DNA from: Candidatus Epulonipiscium sp.
Lineage (GTDB): Bacteria; Bacillota_A; Clostridia; Lachnospirales; Cellulosilyticaceae
Length of the DNA: 64,000 nucleotides
Direction of reading: 5' to 3'
Assembly: GCA_012841565.1 (NCBI GenBank)
Contig: DUUM01000408.1
Location: forward strand, 62,001-126,000
Under the pieces are notes generated by a model. The model did no database searches, was not told the DNA's origin, and was given only the letters and a program-made list of their open reading frames with translations. Positions 18,343 through 28,200 of the stretch are shown here, in pieces. Numbering within the stretch: position 1 is the first letter of the stretch; each line of letters starts with the position of its first letter. Made by a program: the position numbers and the translations under genes.

Positions 18343-20061
18343 TTAGCCTTGGATTACCTGTGTTGCTGCATCTTTTAAGGCATTGAGTTTTTCATTACTA
18401 CCTATTTCACTTTCTCCCTTTACCGCAATATAGATCTTCATTTTAGGTTCTGTTCCTGATGGTCTTACGACTACCCAGCTACCGTCTTCTAATTTCAATT
18501 TGATTACATTGGATTTTGGAAGTAATATTTCTTTTTCTTCTCCTGATTTTACATCTTTTAGGATGGATAGCTCATAATCTTCTATTTGCGTTACTAAGAC
18601 CCCATCTATTTCCTTTGGAGGATTTTCTCTTAGTTTTGTGATGATTTGTGCTATTTTTTCTTGTCCATCTTTACCTTTCATTTCTAGGGCAACTTGATCC
18701 TCTTTGTAGTATCCGTATTTCTCAAAAAGATCTTGTAGTGCTTGGTATAGGTTTTTGCCTTTAGACTTGTAGTAAAGGGCCATTTCTGCTATTAATACGG
18801 ATGATATAACCCCGTCTTTATCTCTTACAAAATCTCCTGCAAGGTAACCATAACTTTCTTCAAATCCAATAACAAAGTTATTAGATCCTGTTTCCTTAAA
18901 TTCTTTAATCTTTTCTCCAATATATTTAAATCCAGTCAGTACGTCCATCACTTGTACGCCATAAGATTTACCAACTGCATCTGCCATTTCTGTTGATACA
19001 ATCGTTTTTACCACGGTATCCTTTTTATCTAGTATCCCTAATTCTTCCCTAGCACCTAACATATAGTCTACTAGTAAAACACCTACCTGATTACCTGTTA
19101 ATACCGTGTATTCACCATCTTCCATTCTTACAACGACCCCAATTCTATCGCAATCTGGGTCTGTCCCAAAAATCAAATCTGGTGATATATCTTGCGCTAA
19201 CTTAATCGCCAATGTAAATACATTTTTATTTTCTGGATTTGGGTAAGATGCTGTTGGGAAGTTTCCATCAGGAAGCTCTTGCTCTGGCACTACGGTTACA
19301 TTAGAAAACCCGAGTCTTTTAAGCATGGTTCTAACTGGAATATTACCACTACCATGTATTGGTGTATAAATAATACTAAGATCTTTAGCATTTTCTTTTA
19401 CAAATTCTTTTCTTATGACTAAGGAATCTACCTTCTCATAGTAAGCATTATCTACTTCTTCTCCCATGTACATTAATTTCCCTTGGGCTTGAGCTTCATT
19501 TAATGGTATTTGCTTAATATCCTCAAATATATCGCAAGATGCCATATTTTTGAGGATTTCATCTGCTACATTCCCTGCTATTTGAGCCCCATCTGAACCG
19601 TATACTTTATAGCCATTATATTCTTTTGGGTTATGGGATGCTGTAATAACAATCCCACCACTAGCCATCATATACCTAACAGCAAAGGATAACATAGGAA
19701 CTGGTCTTAAGGATTCATATAAATGCACCTTTACATTATTTGCAGCTAAAACAGATGCGACGGCATCGGCAAATTCTTTAGACATATTTCTAGAGTCATA
19801 CGCTATACAAATAGATGGATCTGTTTCGTGATCATTTAAATATTTTGCAAATCCTTGTGCTGCTTTAGAGACAGTATATATATTCATACGGTTAGATCCT
19901 GGTGCTAAAACGCCCCTAAGGCCACCTGTCCCGAATTCTAAGTTTTTATAAAAACGATCTTCTATTTCTTTTTCATCGGTTATAAGTTTAAGTTCATCTT
20001 TTGTTTTTTGGTCTACCATACTGCTATTGAGCCATTTTAAATATTCTTCTTTATAGTTCAT
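18343..20061 (-). CDS. Alpha-phosphoglucomutase (PgcA type)
   Basis: 572 residues, the length of Firmicute PgcA-like enzymes. Interconverts glucose-1-phosphate and glucose-6-phosphate, feeding UDP-glucose and glycogen. Motifs: GTGGLRG near the start, catalytic phosphoserine loop TASHNPKEYNG (~residue 140), metal loop GTDPDCDRIG, sugar loop GFEESYGYL and phosphate loop RPSGTEPKMKIY. ATG at 20061 with GGGAGGG upstream. Single-gene unit. Phosphomannomutase activity is possible. Confidence 0.92.
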   Translation of the reverse strand: MNYKEEYLKWLNSSMVDQKTKDELKLITDEKEIEDRFYKNLEFGTGGLRGVLAPGSNRMNIYTVSKAAQGFAKYLNDHETDPSICIAYDSRNMSKEFADAVASVLAANNVKVHLYESLRPVPMLSFAVRYMMASGGIVITASHNPKEYNGYKVYGSDGAQIAGNVADEILKNMASCDIFEDIKQIPLNEAQAQGKLMYMGEEVDNAYYEKVDSLVIRKEFVKENAKDLSIIYTPIHGSGNIPVRTMLKRLGFSNVTVVPEQELPDGNFPTASYPNPENKNVFTLAIKLAQDISPDLIFGTDPDCDRIGVVVRMEDGEYTVLTGNQVGVLLVDYMLGAREELGILDKKDTVVKTIVSTEMADAVGKSYGVQVMDVLTGFKYIGEKIKEFKETGSNNFVIGFEESYGYLAGDFVRDKDGVISSVLIAEMALYYKSKGKNLYQALQDLFEKYGYYKEDQVALEMKGKDGQEKIAQIITKLRENPPKEIDGVLVTQIEDYELSILKDVKSGEEKEILLPKSNVIKLKLEDGSWVVVRPSGTEPKMKIYIAVKGESEIGSNEKLNALKDAATQVIQG

Positions 20062-20189
20062 ATTAACCCTCCCGCTAATTTATATAATAACCTTTTATCC
20101 CGTCTCATATTATACAAATAATACCATATGATTACTAGTAGCAACTTTCTCTTTCTGTCGACAAGTATGTCTATATTATACGTTATTTG

Positions 20190-20218
20190 TTGTATAACTT
20201 CAATATTTCCTCTATAAT
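20190..20218 (+). promoter_or_regulatory. Possible promoter for the chemoreceptor gene
   Basis: TTGTAT, 17-base spacer, TATAAT; about 90 bases before the start at 20307. Confidence 0.5.
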
Positions 20219-20306
20219 ATATAATATCTATATATATGTATATGCGAACTTCTGCCAATAAATATCAATGGCATCATATAACATAACTATTTCAAGGAGG
20301 CATTAT

Positions 20307-21770
20307 ATGTTTAAGAAAGCTTTTGGATCACCCTGTCATGAGGTACAAGGTATCTTATCTTATTTAGATACAATGTTAGCAGGTGGTCATGTGGAACCAC
20401 CCACTGTAACACACCCTGAACACATCAATATTTTAAATTACTTTGAAAGACTGCTGGCCAACGAAAAGGATACATCCGTAACTGCAAAAGAAATTCTAAA
20501 TATCGTAAGTTCTTTAAGCTCTTTTGATGTTGGCATGTCACATATCTCCTCACAATTAACAGATTTCGCAAGAGAAATGGCTACCCTTAGTGAGTCTAAT
20601 CTTGCTATCGTAGAACAAACAACGGCTGGAATGAGTGAGGTAAAAGAGTCCATTGATCAAACGGCCGTAACCCTAGAAAGCCTTGCTACTGAATCAGAGA
20701 CCTTAGCTCAAAAAAATGATGAAAGTATCAGTCTCCTGGAGGATGTTCAAAGTTTAAAAGAAGATGTCCTAAAAAACACCACTGTTATGAATACTAAAAT
20801 TCAACAATTAGCTCAGCTTGCTACAGAAGTTGGAAAAATAGTAAACAGCGTACAAACTATTGCTGAACAAACAAATCTTTTAGCCTTAAACGCTACCATT
20901 GAAGCTGCGAGAGCTGGGGAAAATGGACGTGGCTTTGCTGTTGTTGCAACCGAAATACGAAAATTAGCCGATGATACTAAGAAAAATCTTGAGGGTATGG
21001 AGCAATTCGTAGGGCATATACATATTGCGGCAGAAGAGAGTATAACAAGTCTAGATAGTACATTACTATCGACTAATCAAATGAGTGATAAAATTGTAAC
21101 CGTTTATGATACTGTAACCGTTAACGTAGATATGCTAAAGCATGTCATTCAAGATGTTGATGATATACACGTTTCTATGAGGGGCATAAAAAGATCTGCT
21201 GACGAAATAGATCAAGCAATGGAATCTTCTAGTTCTGATGCTGAAAGACTGAGTCATATGACTACCCATATCCATGATGAAGCAATAGCAAGTGTAGAAT
21301 ACGCTAATAAAATTTCACTCATAGATAATGAACTTTCCCAGATTGCAAGTAATATGTTTACAAACCTTAAATGTGGTCGGTACTCAACCACAGGTAAAGA
21401 ACTCCAAGAGATTATTGGCAAGGCTAAGGCAAGTCACCTTGCTTGGTTAGGAGATCTTTCTAAAATGATTAACAGCATGCGACTATACCCCATCCAAACG
21501 AATGCTAACAAGTGTGCCTTTGGCCATTTCTATAATTCTCTAACAGTGGATCATCCAGATCTAGCCAAGGACTGGGCTCGTCTAGGCAGCCTTCATAATG
21601 ACTTCCATACCTTAGGCGACAGCGTCATAAATGCTGTTAAGATCAATGATCCTGTAGGTGCAGATAATCTTCGTAAAGAAGCTCTCCTTATATCCAAGCA
21701 ACTCACGACTCTGTTAGACAGTGTTAATAGTAAACTTGATCATTTAGTTTTGGTTAATGTTTGTAGCTAA
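20307..21770 (+). CDS. Soluble methyl-accepting chemotaxis protein with CZB domain
   Basis: 487 residues from the ATG at 20307 (AAGGAGG six bases upstream; the 13-codon extension has no ribosome site). No membrane helix, so this is a cytoplasmic receptor. The coiled-coil signalling domain includes the hairpin tip [19 protein letters not shown] with [16 protein letters not shown]. The C-terminal ~100 residues form a chemoreceptor zinc-binding (CZB) domain with histidines in HLAWL and HNDFH and the cysteine motif CAFGHFY. CZB domains bind zinc and are linked to hypochlorite or zinc sensing. No che genes are nearby. Confidence 0.9.
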   Translation: MFKKAFGSPCHEVQGILSYLDTMLAGGHVEPPTVTHPEHINILNYFERLLANEKDTSVTAKEILNIVSSLSSFDVGMSHISSQLTDFAREMATLSESNLAIVEQTTAGMSEVKESIDQTAVTLESLATESETLAQKNDESISLLEDVQSLKEDVLKNTTVMNTKIQQLAQLATEVGKIVNSVQTIAEQTNLLALNATIEAARAGENGRGFAVVATEIRKLADDTKKNLEGMEQFVGHIHIAAEESITSLDSTLLSTNQMSDKIVTVYDTVTVNVDMLKHVIQDVDDIHVSMRGIKRSADEIDQAMESSSSDAERLSHMTTHIHDEAIASVEYANKISLIDNELSQIASNMFTNLKCGRYSTTGKELQEIIGKAKASHLAWLGDLSKMINSMRLYPIQTNANKCAFGHFYNSLTVDHPDLAKDWARLGSLHNDFHTLGDSVINAVKINDPVGADNLRKEALLISKQLTTLLDSVNSKLDHLVLVNVCS

Positions 21771-21772
21771 AT

Positions 21773-21789
21773 AGCTGAGCCATGAGTGC
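21773..21789 (-). repeat. tRNA-Arg-like 5' fragment, left copy
   Basis: Minus strand GCACTCATGGCTCAGCT matches the first 17 bases of the tRNA-Arg at 22000 with two mismatches. Together with the flank, 21772-21795 matches 34927-34950 at about 20 of 24 positions in the same orientation. It begins right after the chemoreceptor stop. Might be one end of an old duplication or insertion; the match is short. Confidence 0.5.
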
Positions 21790-21895
21790 TTATTATATAT
21801 TAGGCACTATATAATTATAAGGGTATTCTTGAATGGATAAAAACTGATGGGTAAAAGTGACGTACAGGAAAATAAATAACAATAATAATTACCCC

Positions 21896-21923
21896 TTGCA
21901 TTATAGGGCATATGATGTATAAT
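21896..21923 (+). promoter_or_regulatory. Promoter upstream of mini-ORF and tRNA-Arg
   Basis: TTGCAT, 16-base spacer, TATAAT. The spacer contains GGGCATATGAT (21906-21916), an exact inverted repeat of ATCATATGCCC at 21956-21966 over the mini-ORF start. Confidence 0.7.
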
Positions 21924-21960
21924 TAGATAGTAATCAGACGCTTTGGAGGGGGAAAATCAT

Positions 21961-21990
21961 ATGCCCAAAAGTCAAAGCGTTATGAAATAA
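21961..21990 (+). CDS. Nine-codon ORF with strong ribosome site before tRNA-Arg
   Basis: Reads MPKSQSVMK then TAA, ending nine bases before the tRNA-Arg. GGAGGGGG (21945-21952) is eight bases before the ATG, an unusually good Shine-Dalgarno for so short a frame. An 8-bp inverted repeat (ACGCTTTG 21938-21945; CAAAGCGT 21973-21980) brackets site and start. Five of nine residues are polar or basic. It could be a leader peptide, a regulatory translated segment of the tRNA precursor, or chance. No known family is recognised. Confidence 0.45.
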   Translation: MPKSQSVMK

Positions 21991-21999
21991 GCTTACTAA

Positions 22000-22073
22000 G
22001 CATGCATGGCTCAGCTGGATAGAGCATCTGACTTCGGATCAGAGGGTCGTGGGTTCGAATCCTACTGCGTGCG
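22000..22073 (+). tRNA. tRNA-Arg (anticodon TCG)
   Basis: 74 bases. Acceptor GCATGCA / TGCGTGC pairs fully (one G-T), D arm GCTC...GAGC, anticodon stem TCTGA/TCAGA with loop CTTCGGA (anticodon TCG, reads CGA), and T arm GTGGG-TTCGAAT-CCTAC. CCA is not encoded. Followed by a terminator. Confidence 0.95.
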
Positions 22074-22121
22074 TATAATATTTATATCACAAGGCTTTCA
22101 TGATTTGAATAGAATTAAATT

Positions 22122-22169
22122 AAACACCCGCTAGCATCTGATTAAATCATATACCTAACGGGTGTTTTT
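22122..22169 (+). terminator. Terminator after tRNA-Arg
   Basis: AACACCCG ... CGGGTGTT with a T-run. Also lies downstream of the minus-strand MFS gene with no T-run on that side. Confidence 0.82.
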
Positions 22170-22293
22170 ATATGAAAAAATGAATATTAAAGCTACGAAA
22201 ACACTGGTGAAAAATAACCATTTTCCTGTTTTTTACCACTTAAAATGAGAATGTGTGTCTTATGTAAAAGGAATCTTCGGGCTTTAAATTCCA

Positions 22294-23451
22294 TCATGTA
22301 TGAGATACCTGTCCTCCCTTATGTCTGAAATAAAACACTACTAATGCAACCACCATTAATACAATACATAAGTAATAAAGCCCCTCATAACCACACCACA
22401 CAGCTATTGCCCCCCCTATCATAGGTCCTGCCCCTTGTCCTATGTCACACCCTAGATAATAGGTGCTTGTAGCCACACCACTTTTCTCTATACCTACCTT
22501 TCTTATACTCGCAGCTTGCAAGGATGGTTGTACTGCACCTTGGGCCAAAGCTCTAATCGCTGCTGATACAAGAATCATTGCCAATGAATCTGCCGATGCC
22601 AAAATAATTAGTGAAACGATAGTCAATAATATTCCAGGATAAACCACATAAGCCAGCCCTTTTTTATCAACAATCTTTCCTGCTAAGGGTCTCGCAAGAA
22701 ATAAAAAGATAGCACTAATTGTAAAATAAATACTTACATCTTTAATTCCTTTTCCTTGGGCATAAATTACAAGAAATGCGGCGATTATCCCATTCATAAA
22801 CGAGTACACACCTGCAATAAATGCATAATCTAACACCTTCAATGAGACAATATTCTGAAATGATATTTTGTGATTTTTACTTTTCTTTTTCTTCTGAGGA
22901 TATTTAAACAGAGTCAAACATAATACAGTAATAAACGAAAAAGCTGCCGACATATAGAACGCATATGTTATTCCATACCGACCCATGATGGCTACGCCCA
23001 GACCAGGTGCAACTGCGGAAGCAATAATCTGCCCTAATCCTAAATATCCAATACCTTCATTAAATCTTTCTTCTGGTATATATTCGCTAGCTAGTGCCAC
23101 AATTGCCGTACTATTTATTCCAAAGGCGACACCATGAATTATTCTAAATAATATAATAGTTGGAAAATTGACGGTTAACACATAAACCAAAATAGAAATA
23201 CCTACCAGTACTGATCCAATCATTAACAAGATCTTTCGATTATACTGATCTGTAATAAATCCTACAAAGGGTCTTATAATTAATGATGTTATGGAGAACA
23301 TCCCAACTATTATCCCCGCATTAGACAAACTAGCTCCAATTCCCACCAAATATACCATTAGTATGGTTGTTATCATATAGAAGCTAAAACATATCATTAT
23401 GTTGATAAAAATTACTGAACAATACTTCACATTCCACAACTTAACCTGCAT
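22294..23451 (-). CDS. MFS transporter
   Basis: 385 residues, about 12 membrane helices; major facilitator exporter or importer. The loop 2-3 motif appears as GFITDQYNRKILLMIGS, and ALAQGAVQPSLQAASIRKVG lies in the C-terminal half. Drug-efflux-like by general look; substrate unknown. ATG at 23451 with AGAGGAG upstream. A decayed second copy lies at 34230-34538, with related upstream DNA, on the same strand, so this gene and its promoter region were duplicated. Stands apart from the PucR gene, which ends in its own terminator. Confidence 0.85.
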   Translation of the reverse strand: MQVKLWNVKYCSVIFINIMICFSFYMITTILMVYLVGIGASLSNAGIIVGMFSITSLIIRPFVGFITDQYNRKILLMIGSVLVGISILVYVLTVNFPTIILFRIIHGVAFGINSTAIVALASEYIPEERFNEGIGYLGLGQIIASAVAPGLGVAIMGRYGITYAFYMSAAFSFITVLCLTLFKYPQKKKKSKNHKISFQNIVSLKVLDYAFIAGVYSFMNGIIAAFLVIYAQGKGIKDVSIYFTISAIFLFLARPLAGKIVDKKGLAYVVYPGILLTIVSLIILASADSLAMILVSAAIRALAQGAVQPSLQAASIRKVGIEKSGVATSTYYLGCDIGQGAGPMIGGAIAVWCGYEGLYYLCIVLMVVALVVFYFRHKGGQVSHT

Positions 23452-23624
23452 CTATTCACTCCTCTTTGTACATTGTAATTATAATCCTTGATAGAAAATA
23501 ATTTTATTTACTACCGAACATTCTTTAAAATTTAACTTTATTATTCGATTTAACTGCTTAAAATAGTTATACATTTTCTAAATTAGCCATTGATTTTTAC
23601 TAGCTGATCTTGATCCCCTTGTGT

Positions 23625-23788
23625 TAAAGTATATACTCATAACCCCCAATAAACAATGGTTTTGGGATCATGTTGCACATGTTTAGTCTTGATGCACATC
23701 GCCTTGTTATCCATGCATATAATAGTATTTGATAAGTAAAATATATTTCTATCATCTCTTGACTTTCTTGTTTTTCATATAAAATAAA
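23625..23788. repeat. Upstream region of MFS gene, left repeat copy
   Basis: About 160 bp closely related and in the same orientation to 34564-34728. The core 23671-23701 (two TGCACAT units 20 bases apart) is nearly identical in both copies while the flanks have drifted. The 440-bp gap 23452-23892 holds only this repeat and the PucR terminator; a 74-codon minus-strand frame here is not credible. Confidence 0.8.
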
Positions 23789-23846
23789 GCCATTTAATTT
23801 CTGTGAAAAACGAATACCTCTGTAGTGAGGAGTTATATTTTTACAC

Positions 23847-23878
23847 AAAAAAACAACCCGTATTTACACAGGTTGTTG
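23847..23878 (-). terminator. Terminator of the PucR-type gene
   Basis: Minus strand AACAACC ... GGGTTGTT with a T-run, just after the regulator stop at 23893. Confidence 0.8.
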
Positions 23879-23892
23879 CATTTTAAATTCTT

Positions 23893-25155
23893 CTATTTAG
23901 ATATAACTCCTTCTAAATACTCTCTATAATAAGTGACAATAAAACAAGACATCAGCAGTTTGAATTGCGTGCGGCCATTATCAAGAGGAAGGGTAGCGAT
24001 TGAATTAATTTTTTTCAATCTGTTAGAAACTGTATTTCTATGCATATAGAGAGCCTTTGAGGTGATGGTTACATTACAGCCATTCAGTAAATAGTGGAAA
24101 AGGGTTGTCAGCAAATCTGCATTATGCTTTAAATCATATCTATATAGTTCGATAATAAATGGTGAAACAAGATAGATGATATAGGAATGACCATGTATTC
24201 GAATGAATTCCTTAACGCATAAATGTATAATATAAAAAGTACTGTATTCCTCATATTGATAAATATTTTTTGTCACGTGCAGAGAAGTAATCTTTGTACT
24301 TAATTCTAAAGATGAATATGAAGTATGATAAAGAGTAGGATACATATTGGGATGTCTGCATGCATTGCTTATTCCTGCATCCATATTATATTTTTCAATT
24401 ATCATAGAAAAAGCGTCATGTGAAAAGGATAAATTATTGATTGGCCGGCTATCCTGGGAATACAAAATAATGATTTGATTCTTGTAAGGGAAAATGTTGG
24501 TTTCAGGAAAAAAGTTATTTAGCTCCTCAAGTAGAAGAAACATATCATTCCTTGATATTTGGGTCTGCCCCTGCTTCGAAATAATAACAATACAAGCAAC
24601 AAATTTACGAAATGGATAATAAAACTCCTTGATTGTAGCAAGAATTTCATCTGTATTTCCTGAAATACTTATAAGATGGCTCCATATACTCTGCATTTTT
24701 GCATAATTATTCTGGGCGATTAACATCTCTTTCTCTTCAAAAACGTCTAATAAAATCAAGCTTACTTCATCTAATGTACAAGTTAAAAAGAAATAGGAAC
24801 AGTCATTATCTTTTATAACTTCGGTAGGTTCTTCCATACAGTCTACAATAAGAAAAGTACTGCTGGAAGGCAGAGTTTCTAAACCTATCATTGCCTGAAA
24901 GGTTTTCATATGACATAAATATACACCATTTGGTTTCATTGGGGAATAAGGTAGCAGTAGCGATATACCATTTTCGATTTTTATATGGGAGGATGACAAA
25001 ACAGTTTTTTTAATATACTTAGATAATATCGTTATTAACTCTTTTGATTGCATATATTTCTCCAATTTAGTTTTTTTAATAACCTCATTATATATGAAAG
25101 GCAAATCAAAATCAAGTCTTGGGAACATCTGCGCTTTGTTTAAGGGTCGTTTCAA
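23893..25155 (-). CDS. PucR/CdaR-type transcriptional regulator
   Basis: 420 residues. The C-terminal ~60 residues are the PucR-type helix-turn-helix (HRNTVSNRLKKINSI, then LDNGRTQFKLLMSCFIV), and the middle resembles the GGDEF-like regulator core of this group. The N-terminal sensory part is not recognised. Translation starts with TTG at 25155, six bases after AAGGAGG. Such proteins usually activate nearby catabolic genes on binding a substrate. Here the gene follows the hydrolase and peptide importer on the same strand, making them the likely targets. Confidence 0.82.
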   Translation of the reverse strand: MKRPLNKAQMFPRLDFDLPFIYNEVIKKTKLEKYMQSKELITILSKYIKKTVLSSSHIKIENGISLLLPYSPMKPNGVYLCHMKTFQAMIGLETLPSSSTFLIVDCMEEPTEVIKDNDCSYFFLTCTLDEVSLILLDVFEEKEMLIAQNNYAKMQSIWSHLISISGNTDEILATIKEFYYPFRKFVACIVIISKQGQTQISRNDMFLLLEELNNFFPETNIFPYKNQIIILYSQDSRPINNLSFSHDAFSMIIEKYNMDAGISNACRHPNMYPTLYHTSYSSLELSTKITSLHVTKNIYQYEEYSTFYIIHLCVKEFIRIHGHSYIIYLVSPFIIELYRYDLKHNADLLTTLFHYLLNGCNVTITSKALYMHRNTVSNRLKKINSIATLPLDNGRTQFKLLMSCFIVTYYREYLEGVISK

Positions 25156-25217
25156 GGATCTCCTCCTTAAAAATTTACTTAAATATGTATCTTATAAAGA
25201 TAGCAAAAAGATGGCAT

Positions 25218-25271
25218 TTGTTTCTTAGGTCAGATGTGCCGTAGTTCTATAACCATCGACCTAAGAAACAA
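25218..25271. promoter_or_regulatory. 14-bp perfect inverted repeat between hydrolase and regulator genes
   Basis: TTGTTTCTTAGGTC (25218-25231) and GACCTAAGAAACAA (25258-25271), 26-base loop. No T-run directly follows in the minus direction. Could be an operator for the PucR-type protein, an imperfect terminator, or a relic. Confidence 0.6.
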
Positions 25272-25299
25272 CAAAATTTTTCCTTAATCTACCCACATA

Positions 25300-28200
25300 T
25301 TAATTGTTATTTGTTTTAAAAACGATAGTACAATGCTCTTCATAATACTTTGAGGCTAAATTATCTCCAGTTAAGCTAAACAGATTTATATAACCATTTT
25401 TCATTTCATACCTAGGAGCAGAAATATGCGTAAGGAAGGGATCAAGATCACTTTCCAAAATCCAAAAGCCGTCGTTGTCTAGACTGGTTTTTTGTTGTGC
25501 TTTTCTTGATACATAGTCGCTTACCATAATATTACTGTCAGCACTAATTGCCAGGACATGCTTGTTTGTCTCACTCATCAACTGCTCATCAAAGAATGCC
25601 TCCATTGCCTTAAGTGTTTCAGGTTTTTCACCATATTCACCAGTAGTATTGCCATAAAGAAATGTGAGGGCACCTACCTTGTTCAACGCTTCAAAGGTTC
25701 TTAAAGACTGTTTGAAGGCTATGTTGATTGTTTCCATACCATGGCCACCGAACAAAGCAATTGGTGGAGCTGAAGGAGTAGCATAATTAACAGGGGATGC
25801 GATATCGGCAGCCTTTAATTTCTGGTTAAAAAATTCATTTGATGGCTTGCAGCCATTTTGTTTATATTCTCTTAGCACTTTTAAACCTCTTCCTGGACCA
25901 CCGAATCCGATAACCTCAGCGCTAGGAGCATATTCACTATCCGCCATAAGGATTCTATCCACCTGAAGCGTTGGAGAGTATTTAAATTCCTCGGCGATAT
26001 CCTCGCCCATATAAAGTAAGTCAGACCATGCAAATCCGGCAGCAGCAGCTTGTATTCGACTGGAATATCCTATGTTTCCACCGACCGTTCCTTCAAGAGT
26101 TGGAAGGTCACCAGTCATAGCTGTCATAAGGGTAGTGTTACCGCCCAATGAAAACCCATACATACCAAAACGATCAGGATCGATTCCGAACAAATCTGCA
26201 TTGGCTCTTAAATAGCGAATGGCACCCTTGGCATCGTTGATATAATCAGGAAACTCATTCGGTGGATAATTCCTAATATCAATAGCGGCAATAGCATAGC
26301 CTTTTTGATACATCATAAGCATCTGAGATGGAAGATATGCATAAGGACTTCCATAGCCATGAATATATATGATGCAAGGCACAGACTTCGTAGTATGCTG
26401 CTTAAAAATATCAAGATAAAGGTTCTTATATCCTGGAACAAAAAGCGTGTAGTCACGGGAAGCGACCTTTTCCGTAGCAACTAATTGCTTTCTAAACGCT
26501 GGAAAAGGATGTGAACTATCCGTATCGATATTGTCATCTGGCATACCCGCAATATTGACTGGGGATCCCATAGGTCTAAATATGATATTCTCATTACCCA
26601 ATATTACATCATTTCCCCGGGTGGTATATGCGCCAGAATTTTTAAATTTGTGCCAGCTTCCATTGGTATATAAATAGGAGTTTTCCTGGAAGGCATATAA
26701 CGTACCAGCAAAAGCTTCACCATCAAGTATGGCCATTCCCTTGTATGTCTGGTCTGACTGTTCTAAAAATGGGATACTGATATAAGAAGCATATTCACCA
26801 CCTGTGTGCAGCGTAAGCTTTGGCAGATTATCCTTATACATATTGTGGTGATAAGTTGCTTTATTTGAACAAGTGATTGTAAATCGTATACGGCTTTTTG
26901 GTGAAAAATGATAGGCAATGGGATCAATTGCAAATCGAATATGGGTAGGCTGACTAAGTCCTTCCTTTAGACATTTTTCAACATCAGATTCCATACTTGT
27001 ATGCCATGTGGCCCCCATTTTTTCCCATGCTGCATTTGGACCCGAAGTTCTATGAGAAGCACGCATTACACCATCCTTGATGTAATGCGAGGTGCCATCT
27101 GGAAAAACCTCCTCCAGATATACAACTAAATCAATATCATTACTTGTACATGATATCCAAAGATCGACTGAAACACACCCCGCCATTTCATTCAAGTAAA
27201 AAGGGAATAATGGGGCTGAAGTAAAGGTTAATCCCTTCCTGTCAACATCCTCTTCCATATTACCATCCCAATAAAGCTCCGAACGGTCATAACGACTGAT
27301 GCCATTCTCATCCTTGAAAACAACGATATCATCTCTTACATGATAATACGTAGAGCTTGCATCCCAGGGCTGATTTAGACTAAGTGTACCGTCATTGACA
27401 GATGCAACAGTATCCGAGGCAACTGCTGAAAGATACAACTTTGTACGAACTTCATTTTCTGGTGGCCAATTCTCCGAAAACCGCCATTCCTTTCCATCCT
27501 CCGCATTAAACATATAGTATGTAATTGGTGGTGCTTTATCAAAGCCATTATCAAGTCCCTTTAATACATAATCATACCAGCGGCAATAGGATTCCAACAT
27601 ACTAACAGTACCATTTGGAAAATCTGAAGCTCCTATTAATGAACCAAAGTGAGTCCATGGCCCAAGGCAAACAGTCCCTCCAAAATCAATATAATGTGCA
27701 AGCTGACCTAAGGTACCTGATTCAAGCTGACCGATGTACTGATGTTGTTTAATTGGAAAATCATGAAAGAAGCTGTCTAGTTTGCCATAAGGAGGCAGTA
27801 TCATGTTTGTTTTTTGATTATTATAACCAGGATGTTCAGAATCCCTATTCATATTCTCAAGAAAAAGTGTTTCAAAAAAGTTCTTGTTGTTGCCAAAATG
27901 ACAGGTAGTATAAGCTTCGTATGCCATAGTACCATCAATATCTTCATCTACAGGTACTGCAGTTTCTAAAAACTCTTCCTTCGTTAGCATGTTATCCGGT
28001 TGCGCAATCTTAATATTGGGAACCGCAGACACCCCATTGGGATAATTTTGATAGTAGAAATCAGACACTGCTACGACAGGGGTAAGTGCGGTAAGCTTCT
28101 TAGGGTTTAATGCTGATGCACAAAGTTGAATGTAGGAACGGTTAGAGCAACCAAGCATTCCTATTTTTCCAGAACACCATTTTTGTGCTGCAACCCATTC

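Noticed and set aside
23624..23848. 74-codon minus-strand ORF upstream of the MFS gene
   Set aside because: Lies in the duplicated non-coding region; the frame is not kept in the second copy and no ribosome site is seen.
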